From Mnemiopsis leidyi (Eukaryota > Ctenophora > Tentaculata > Lobata > Bolinopsidae), in NCBI GenBank assembly GCA_000226015.1, contig JH154143.1:3567-43649 (forward strand): a stretch of 40,083 nt of DNA, in the 5' to 3' direction. How positions within the stretch are numbered: the first letter of the stretch is position 1; the number at the start of each line of letters is the position of its first letter. A program made the translations under genes and the position numbers. Positions 33,041 to 40,083 of this stretch are shown one piece after another. The notes under the pieces were generated by a model, which saw only the letters and a program-made list of their open reading frames with translations, made no database searches and was not told where the DNA came from.

Positions 33041-34699
33041 AACCACACTGTATAACCCTTTTGCCGATGATTTCATTGAAAGAATTTTAAAACTGGTATA
33101 ATCCTAGCAAAGAGGAGAAAGTTTTGGTCCCAAGCAACATCATGCCATTGGTGCAACAATGGCACCCTCTGTGGATATATGAATGAAGTTGATTAGTGGT
33201 GGAGGTACACATCTTTTTTCATTTGTGTTTTAGACTTTTTGGTGTAATAGCTACCAACGCAGCATAGGCGCAACCCCAAAATAATGTGCACTTGAATCAC
33301 TTTCGAAGTTTTAAATCAGCGGAAATCAATCCCCGGTCTTTCGAATAAGAAATAAACGTACTCGTACTCACACTTGTTTATTCAAATTGTTTTAGGTTTG
33401 GGGCACCAAAGAAACGTCCCTACAACTATGATTTTTTATTTTAAAACTGGCTCATATATTTTTAGAAGAATTTTCAATCATAAATTCCGAATAACAATTC
33501 TGAATTTATATTCGATAGTGGAAAATAAATCAAGATAGCGAACAATTACTGGGAGGTTTGTGTGCACTGCTAAATAGCCGAAAGATTGTCTAGCGCTCGA
33601 TTTTGCTCCAACCAGAGCCCTTTTGCGCGCACCTTACCTGGTTAATTTGTTTAAGCTTGAATTGCGGACCAATTAGGCATCGACGTAGTTGGCAATACAA
33701 ATAGCTATATATAGTTGTAATGTTTACCCAGCTCAGCCACAAACCTGGGTCCAAGTGCTTATGCTTTCACCTAACTTTTGGTGCTTACGCTGCGCGCGGC
33801 GGCTGCTACATGCTAGGCTATCAGAATCAGCTATGCAGCTAAAATAACAAATAAGCTAAGCCTTGTCCTAACTTGTCGCGGTGATACCCGACTCTCACGC
33901 CCTTACGGCTCAATTTAAAGCTGAACGCTTTGTTAGAACAGTAATATAAACAAAAATTATTTAATCAATGCTCTAACCAGAGGCCTTTTGCTCGCGTCAC
34001 GCGCGCCACAAAAGGTGGCTGCGCTTATTTAGCTGCATAGCAGTTAAGTTGTACAGCAGCGCGGCGCACCCTCTTGTCATTTTAAGCTCCCTTCGAATGC
34101 AATGATGGTCGAACAAAGTCAGACAACGTAGCAGCCGCGCTTAGCATGCGTAATTGCACCTGGTTAGGTGAAATACTAACTGGGGATAAAGTAAAATCTG
34201 AAATCGAACCAATTAATCAAGCGCTACGTTTGGACTTTTTTTCTACTATTCAGTTGCTACCTTAGAAATCTGTAGAATTTGTGTAAATTTATTGGCTTCT
34301 TTACGATTGGTAAAATTAGCATGTTAATTTACCTTATTCTAACGATTGTAACAGCAATTTAGATCTTCCATCAAGCCTCAATGTATGAATTGAATTATTC
34401 AAAGGCAATACCTGATGTGCCAAATTGTTACCTTAGTTCTAATAGAAATATTTCATGGTTCACTACAGCACTTGTCGCGGTGATACCCGACTCACGCAGC
34501 TAAAGCTGAACGAACGTTTCGTTAGAACGGTAGACGGATATAATCTCGTCAATACAGCACTTAAGTCCAGAAAAAGAAAAATTACTTTGCTCTTTTTTGA
34601 TGTAATTAGTTACTGATTACAAGTATTGTCCGATAATGCCACCTAAATTAGCTTTATGAGATTGACAACACAAATAACTTGATAAATAGTGTTTTTATA
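33041..34699. repeat. Repeat-rich intergenic DNA with duplicated modules
   Basis: A block starting CTTGTCGCGGTGATACCCGA occurs at about 33872 and again at about 34471, followed each time by AAAGCTGAACG and GTTAGAACRGTA. Another pair, CCAGAGSCCTTTTGCKCGCR type, occurs near 33611 and 33976. These look like decayed copies of a dispersed element. No coding content is seen. Confidence 0.55.
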
Positions 34700-34703
34700 A
34701 TCC

Positions 34704-34960
34704 CAGAGAAGTGTGCTAAGGACATTATCCTATGCAATCTTCTTCGGTTGAATCAACCGAATGACCGGGAACCGGGCCGTGGTTGAGGCTTAAATGAGGA
34801 GGGTCTCTGTTATAAGATCTAGAATACTCCAGGAGACCCTTCAGTATAACTGTGAAAGCCTGTGTACAGGTGTTGAAATTACAAATATAAATACAAATAC
34901 AAACTCAAATACTAATATAAATACAAATACTAATATAAATACAAATACAAATAAATTGTT
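34704..34960 (+). repeat. SINE, plus orientation, 5'-truncated (no tRNA head)
   Basis: The body from GTGTGCTAAGGACATT, through CTATGCAATCTTCTTCGG and GAGGAGGGTCTC, to TACAGGTGT matches, reverse-complemented, 36335-36500. It ends in a tail of AAATACAAATAC-type units (about 34882-34955). A 3' simple-repeat tail and a missing 5' head are typical of target-primed SINE insertion. Confidence 0.75.
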
Positions 34961-34989
34961 TGACCCGTGTGATTGGCTATTTCATTTTT

Positions 34990-35452
34990 CATACTTTTGA
35001 TTAATCCAAGCCCTTCTTGTTGCTATGATACTGAGGTGACATTCAAAATTGTAAATGGGTTAGTAGATTACGGACAAAATGTTTTTAGACTAAGTAGATC
35101 TGGTAGTAATATTGTCAGTAAGTCCTACAAAATGGACCTGTTAACTCAAAGGTGAACAATTTAAGTTCCAGGTTTATTGCAGAACCTTTTAAAGCTTTTC
35201 TAGAACCACCTTCCCGTTTATGTTAAGAACTCATCAAGTGTTGATATGTTTAAAGCTAATCTAGAAAGTTATAAGAAGCAGTGTAATAGTGTAAATGAAA
35301 GTAGCTTTTGGGATGTTTCAAGGGTTTTGTTGGAAAAGNTTGAAGGTACGTCTTATTTGCAGAGTAAGGAGAAACATAATGCGTATTTAATGGAAAACCC
35401 TTATGTTGCCAGAAAGCGGAATGTAAATATTTCAATGGTCTATCAGACATAA
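34990..35452 (+). pseudogene. Decayed 3' end of a non-LTR retrotransposon reverse transcriptase
   Basis: Three frames carry pieces that line up with the C-terminal end of CR1-type reverse transcriptase ORFs: FRLSRSGSNIVSKSY (about 35079-35123), then NNLSSRF, then NHLPVYVKNSSSV and MFKANLESYKK (about 35205-35280). In the family the middle stretch normally reads WNxLP; here a stop (TAG) takes the place of the tryptophan, and frameshifts separate the pieces. An unresolved base (n) lies at 35339. This is a dead remnant of a cellular retrotransposon, lying between two SINEs. Confidence 0.55.
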
Positions 35453-35529
35453 GATTTTATGAGCATAAAGGCTCAAATGGTTTTTATTTTAATTTATTAT
35501 TGTTGATTGGCTAGACCTACTACGTTACG

Positions 35530-36130
35530 CCACTGTGTTAAATACCATATTTGATGATTGTTAAGGCACCCACGTGCAAATTTTTTGTAAGAAACATGGT
35601 TTGCGTTAGTGTAATTTACGTTAGGATTGATGTTTATTAATGAGGTAAAAAGTAGTGGGTGATATTTCCCATTGTCTGGGCTTACCCGGCTAGTCTACAT
35701 TATAAAGTCTCAAATATGTTAGTATGTCACGGTCTAATTTGGAAGTTTTGGTTAAGTTGTTAGGTGACAGGGCGACCACATGCAAATTGACAGTGGGAAA
35801 CATGGTAACGGGCAAGTAACTGTTCTGATGGTAATTTTTGCATCTAGATGCCCAAATATGGATGCCTGTTGGTTTGAATGCTTTATTTGATGTACCTTAC
35901 GTTAAATGGTGAACAACATAGGGCGTTTAACAGGACCCATTGCGCAGTTTAGGCACACTTTTATATTATAAACTATATGCCAGCGCGCAATCGGTCCCAT
36001 TTAAACGTCCTATGTTGTTCACTGTTATGAGTTATGTTTTTTGATGCAGTGTTAAGAATGAGGTGGCAATCATTCAGGTTGTGTGGGCCTACCCGGCTAG
36101 TTATTTAGAAAATGTCACTGAAGCCTCATG
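35530..36130. repeat. Diverged internal repeats of unknown type
   Basis: GGCTTACCCGGCTAGTCTA near 35680 and GGCCTACCCGGCTAGTTAT near 36088, plus paired ACATGGTTTGCG / ACATGGTAACGG stretches near 35595 and 35799, show that a unit of about 200-400 bases has been duplicated. No coding potential. Confidence 0.45.
35909..36022. repeat. Hairpin: about 38-bp inverted repeat with 37-base loop
   Basis: The left arm, GTGAACAACATAGGGCGTTT and on to TTGCGC (35909-35945), and the right arm (35983-36022, ending CCTATGTTGTTCAC) are reverse complements with about five differences. It would fold into a stable stem if transcribed, or mark a small foldback element. Confidence 0.8.
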
Positions 36131-36332
36131 GTTCTTCCCAGTATGCCTGATTCTATGCCAAAGTTCTCTTATATGCTTCTGATGTCTCAACAATAATTAA
36201 CTGATACCACACACACTGCTATCTATACTAACATGGCTGACATGAGCTTTTTGTAAGCAATCTTCGACATCTCAACTGCAAATTTACCAAAGTTACATCA
36301 TGAGGAGAAAGGCCAGTTGGCTATTTATTTGT

Positions 36333-36612
36333 ATTTGTTACACCTGTACCCAGGCTTTGACAGTTATACTGAAGGGGCTCCTGGAAGATTCTAGATCTTT
36401 TAACCGAGACCCTCCTCATTTAATCCTCAATCACGGTTTCCTGGTCATTCGGCTGAATCGACCGAAGAAGATTGCATAGGCAAATGCCCTTAGCGCACTC
36501 CTCTAGGATTTGCGGATCTGGGAATCCAACCCCTGATCTTCTGCATAGAAAGTCGGGGTAGATACCACTACACCACCAAGTGCACTGTCTGACCACTGTT
36601 CTTTGGACAGCA
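36333..36612 (-). repeat. tRNA-derived SINE, minus orientation, full length with tRNA-like head
   Basis: On the minus strand the head (36612-36514) contains TGGTGTAGTGG, an exact match to the pol III A-box consensus TRGYNNARNNG, and GGTTGGATTCC, one base off the B-box GGTTCGANNCC. A body follows that matches the plus-strand copy at 34704, then a tail of AAATACAAATAAATA (36333-36348). The head cannot make a proper cloverleaf, so this is a SINE rather than a tRNA gene. Confidence 0.75.
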
Positions 36613-37631
36613 GTTTCTTGATTGCTATCGAAGCCATGTTCACGATGGTGGACACAGCTGGCGCTTGGTTGTTGCAGAGTAAGTTAATAAGTAAGTAATA
36701 TTTGTGACATAACTCATAACACATGTCTACCTATTGAAAATGTCAAGGCACTAAATGGAAAAATAATATAAAACCTTACTACCTTTCCATCAACATTTAA
36801 AATCACAGAAACGAAAAAATGCTAACTCTACATTCCAGTAGAACTAAGATTAGTAAATCAGTTTTTTGCCACAATGGGATGGGACAGAATATTTTCAATA
36901 TTTCTTTCTTTAACGTTTAGTTCAATATCTTGGTCGTGCAGTAATGTTAACAATTGTACTCGTGATTATTATATCGTGTCCAATAAAAGAGACACAATGT
37001 GCCTATTTGACTTAAATCTGGCAGCGGGCGACTTGTAAATGATCAACTAATACTCGTCAAAAACTTGTTAAGAAAAATTGTGAGTAGAATTGATTAACAT
37101 GGTTGTCAACTGATGAGATTTAGAGGATAGCAGCCACTGGTTTTGTCACCCATACATGATACTCAGGTTCATCTTTGTAGCCAAGTTACAGGCTTGCAAG
37201 TGTTGTGCTATCCTTAACTTGAGCATTGATATCTTGTGTTTAAGGAAAAGTAAATTAAATTCTCAAGCTTGAGGCACATCTATCAGCCGAGCCACTAATC
37301 TAAAATAAATTAAAGGTGAAGGCTTACTTATGGACACTATGCACTACTTCCTATTAACCTACTATCTTTAACTATTTCTTACTTAAACTCACTTTGCTGG
37401 TGGACCCACTTACTCTTTTAAAATTTGATTTATTATGAGTTTCTTCAAAAATTTCTAGTATCATTGCTATTCAACAAACTATTGGCTTCACAGAGTTTTG
37501 TTTTAAATTATGTTACATTCAAGGCATATTGCTCTTTCTGGATAATTCTCATGATGTTTCACAATAAAATAACAAACTATTATGTATCATTTTAGTGTGT
37601 ATGGAAATAGTCTTGTAAATCAAGATAAAGT
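36613..37631. other. Intergenic DNA upstream of macoilin
   Basis: No exon seen. It must hold the macoilin promoter or 5' UTR; an acceptor-like TTTTAG at about 37600 suggests a 5' UTR intron. Confidence 0.3.
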
Positions 37632-38402
37632 ATGTATAGAAGACGACTTGCCAGTCAGAATACATTGGATTCTGCTAGGCTTAAGAAACCTTTGGTGAAG
37701 CGCCCAAAGCTTTCAGAATCATTACAAAATGGGTAAATGAAAAGTCTGTTCTTTTCTCAAATGCTGTGATCATTTGTTTAATAATTTACTCCTAACATGC
37801 AATTAAACAAATCAATAAGAATAATCTTGATTGAAATTTGAATTTTGTGACGAATGTGTTCTGAAATAATTTAAATATAATTTCTAATTCGTTTTTGTAT
37901 AGGATTTTTTATTCTCGCAAAGAGAGAAATTTTACCACACTTCTTGTAAAAAATAAATTTCAGAACTTCTGGATACATAAAGTTTCTTGTGATGTGGCTT
38001 ATCGTCATTGCTCTGGATTTGGCATTGGATTTCAGACTGGAATTTCTCTGGCCATGTTGGATGTTTTTGAAGCGCATCTTTGAAAGCTTCAAATACAAGA
38101 ATTGCGTATGTTTTTATAAACCAATTTTTGCACTTGGTGCATCGTCTTTCTTAAATCAGAATTATTTTAATGTTACACATTTAGCACAGTAATGGTTTTT
38201 ATGTGGTAATGTAATAAGCCAAACACTTAAATACCTATCTCTGTGGTGTGCATCACATAACATATTCTCTTTCAGATGCAAGCGTTTGTTTTGATGGGAT
38301 GTACATTTTGTTCAGACTATTTTATTTATGCCTTTATTCCCTCTTCATGGATATTTTTTGTCGCCAGTACATATGTTTGGACGCAGCAGCTATTTACTCC
38401 AG
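37632..38402 (+). CDS. MACO1: Macoilin (TMEM57/MACO1) exons 1-3, 5' part; gene continues past the window
   Basis: Exon 1 (37632-37732) encodes MYRRRLASQNTLD and the basic LKKPLVKRPKLSESLQN, phase 2. Exon 2 (37964-38105, acceptor AATTTCAG) reads GYIKFLVMWLIVIALDLALD, FRLEFLWPCWMFLKRIFESF: the first two membrane segments of macoilin (human: YLKFLVVWALVLLADFVLEF, RFEYLWPFW). Exon 3 (38276-38402) gives FIPSSWIFFVASTYVWTQQ, as FIPIQWLFFAASTYVW in human. Phase 1 at the end. Macoilin is a conserved ER and nuclear-envelope membrane protein of neurons with several N-terminal membrane helices and a C-terminal coiled coil; here only about the first 124 residues are present. An in-frame TAA stands two codons before the ATG, supporting this start. 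Later exons were not found before 40083. Confidence 0.85.
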
Positions 38403-38915
38403 GTTAGATCACTTACCTTATAATTGACAATTTTATGCATTTGATTGTAACCTGAATGTCTCTCATGGTTATAATGTGTATCTTTTTACTGTAGCAACAA
38501 GTAATAACATTAAACGATGAACTTTTGAAATTGTTCTCTGTCAATTTAATAAAAAAACCTTATATATTTGGGGTAGAAGTTGGCCAGCTGCACTTGGTGC
38601 CTTCTGGAATTGTTGTTAGTTAATGTCATTTTGTTCTCTGGGTACACAACAACTTTTACCATCTTGAGTCATCAAAAGACTGCAATTACAATATCATATT
38701 CAGATCTGTCGACTCTCGTTGTCTGTAGACACCTCTTCTCGACCAAAATAACGTTGTAGACTATTTAAAGATAATTTTAGAACACTGCTGTGAAGGATAA
38801 ATAGATTCAGTTACACTAGATTACCGAATTGCGTTCTAAAGCATCGATGTAAGATTGTCTGTACCTCCCGATGTTGTAGTAGTTTACAGTGTAAGTACTT
38901 TAAGTACTTTAAGTA
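38403..38915. other. MACO1: Macoilin intron 3, nothing recognised
   Basis: Intron sequence with no further exon visible. Confidence 0.35.
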
Positions 38916-38961
38916 TACACACACACACGCGCACGCACGCACACACACACACACACACACA
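38916..38961 (+). repeat. (CA)n microsatellite with CGCACG interruption
   Basis: ACACACACAC, a short CGCACGCACG stretch, then about 20 bases of pure CA. Intronic. Confidence 0.95.
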
Positions 38962-39654
38962 ATGAAGACGCGTGCTCTTCAACAACATGTACTTCCGGTT
39001 ATGTTTATGGATCTGAGGAAATCTCTGATGGGTTGTTCCTCCGTGACAGTGTTTGAATGTGTAACAATTGATCGTGCTTTTCAATTTCCTGGCGCTGGAG
39101 GATTCAGGTTGTATATTTGTGTACGGTGTACTGCATAAGGAGCGATAAATGCGAACTAGGTTGCTTCTATCTGCCTCTATATTATATACGGCACAGTACT
39201 GCCAGATCACTTACTGGGGGGCTCTGTTTTCGGACATATCTCTAAGCTAGTCTTATACGATAGTCCTATTAGGGGATGATTATATTCATGATGTGACACA
39301 AACGTTGCATTGCCAGTCAAGAGATAAGATGCCTTGTATTGTTGCCTTGTAGATCAATTAATTGAAGATCAAAAGTTTTAAAGATAAGAGAAAGTGATAA
39401 GATGATAGAGTGATTTAAAAGATTACCTTTACAAACTTTCAACATCTGAATTTTACATGCATAATGATTAGAAAATATTGGTATCATCTTCTAAGTTTTG
39501 CGAAAGGATTCTAACATTTTTGTCTGTCTGGTATCTGCTATTAACTAACACCTATTGTCTTTATAAAGACCAATGACTTGCAAGGATTATTAAAAAAGCA
39601 GTTCATAAAAGACTCATTATTGATTTCAATTAGTAAATGGCCAGTGATATAACA

Positions 39655-39900
39655 ACATTATGTACACCGAAATTGTATTTTGGATCATCGTGTGTGTACA
39701 CTGTACAAAAATATTATATGATCTTATTATCTTAATGTGAAAATAATTCATTGTACAACCTGATCTCACAGTCGCTACAGCAGGTGTGTAATATGCACTG
39801 TACAGTGTACATGTGTGTACACAAAATCCCTGACTAATGTATACAATACAATTGTTACAACAGCCCTGTGTTGTGTACATTCAATGTACACAACCTTCCT
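39655..39900. repeat. Cluster of TGTACA palindromes
   Basis: TGTACA or GTGTACAC occurs about ten times in 245 bases, alone or in short palindromes such as TGTACAGTGTACA. It may be a degenerate simple repeat. No coding content. Confidence 0.55.
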
Positions 39901-40018
39901 GAATAGCGTATATACACGGAAGATAATCGTGTTAATGTTAATTGGGTCGAAGTGGCATTGTTACACTTCTAACGATACTGTCGTTAGTCTCTAGCATTGC
40001 TGCTGCACTAAATAATTC

Positions 40019-40019
<1 letters not shown>

Positions 40020-40083
<64 letters not shown>
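40020..40083 (+). repeat. (GT)n microsatellite at window end
   Basis: Pure GT repeat of about 62 bases running off the window, so its full length is unknown. Confidence 0.98.

Noticed and set aside
34704-36500. A 1.8-kb DNA transposon with about 165-bp terminal inverted repeats
   Set aside because: One arm extends into a tRNA-like head with A- and B-boxes and both arms end inward in A-rich simple repeats, so these are two SINEs in opposite orientation.
36520-36590. A functional tRNA gene on the minus strand
   Set aside because: A-box is present but acceptor and anticodon stems do not pair; it continues into a SINE body.
39626-39880. Minus-strand Cys/Tyr-rich open frame
   Set aside because: Composition comes from TGTACA and GTGTAC repeats in an intron.

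Overview
This is animal nuclear DNA, almost certainly from an invertebrate. The genes are broken by spliceosomal introns with GT-AG junctions, intergenic DNA is AT-rich, and there are microsatellites, minisatellites, tRNA-derived SINEs and a decayed non-LTR retrotransposon. Two genes can be named with confidence from family knowledge: TFG (minus strand, about 26.8-32.5 kb) and the 5' end of macoilin (plus strand, 37.6 kb to beyond the window). The exon models below were built by hand by joining splice sites whose reading phases agree; no transcript or homology search was available. The phylum cannot be told.

Layout. 1.0-2.7 kb holds an intronless-CDS gene for a beta-propeller-like, NOL11-resembling protein (+). 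2.8-4.1 kb holds the C-terminal exons of a membrane receptor with a long tyrosine-motif tail (-), with one in-frame TGA after a membrane segment. From 4.5 to 25.2 kb a set of plus-strand exons chains in consistent phase into one gene of 17 exons (946 residues): an N-terminal C2HC (UBZ-like) zinc finger, a Ser/Arg-rich linker, about 270 residues of coiled coil, a disordered segment and a C-terminal CAP-Gly domain. Its third intron (5557-11828) contains a whole minus-strand MFS transporter gene (three exons, 508 residues), and an intron of that transporter contains an intronless gene for an eight-pass membrane protein, so genes are nested two levels deep. The 8.3 kb intron before the coiled coil carries up to three candidate alternative first exons, one beside CACGTG and CCAAT boxes, and one encoding a hydrophobic anchor.

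TFG runs convergently towards the CAP-Gly gene (PB1 domain, coiled coil, Pro/Gln/Tyr-rich tail; eight exons, about 361 residues). 32.5-37.6 kb is repeat-rich: degenerate palindromic tandem repeats, two SINEs in opposite orientation, a broken reverse-transcriptase remnant and a perfect-looking hairpin. Macoilin exons 1-3 follow. The window ends in a GT repeat.

The most unusual theme is that tandem repeats repeatedly contain splice sites: a 78-bp unit triplicates a 3' splice site in frame in the CAP-Gly gene, a 42-bp unit multiplies a 5' splice site in TFG, and a 40-bp unit triplicates a pyrimidine tract plus AG in an intron. Together with several NAGNAG acceptors this suggests a locus where repeat copy number could alter protein isoforms. 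That consequence is inference.
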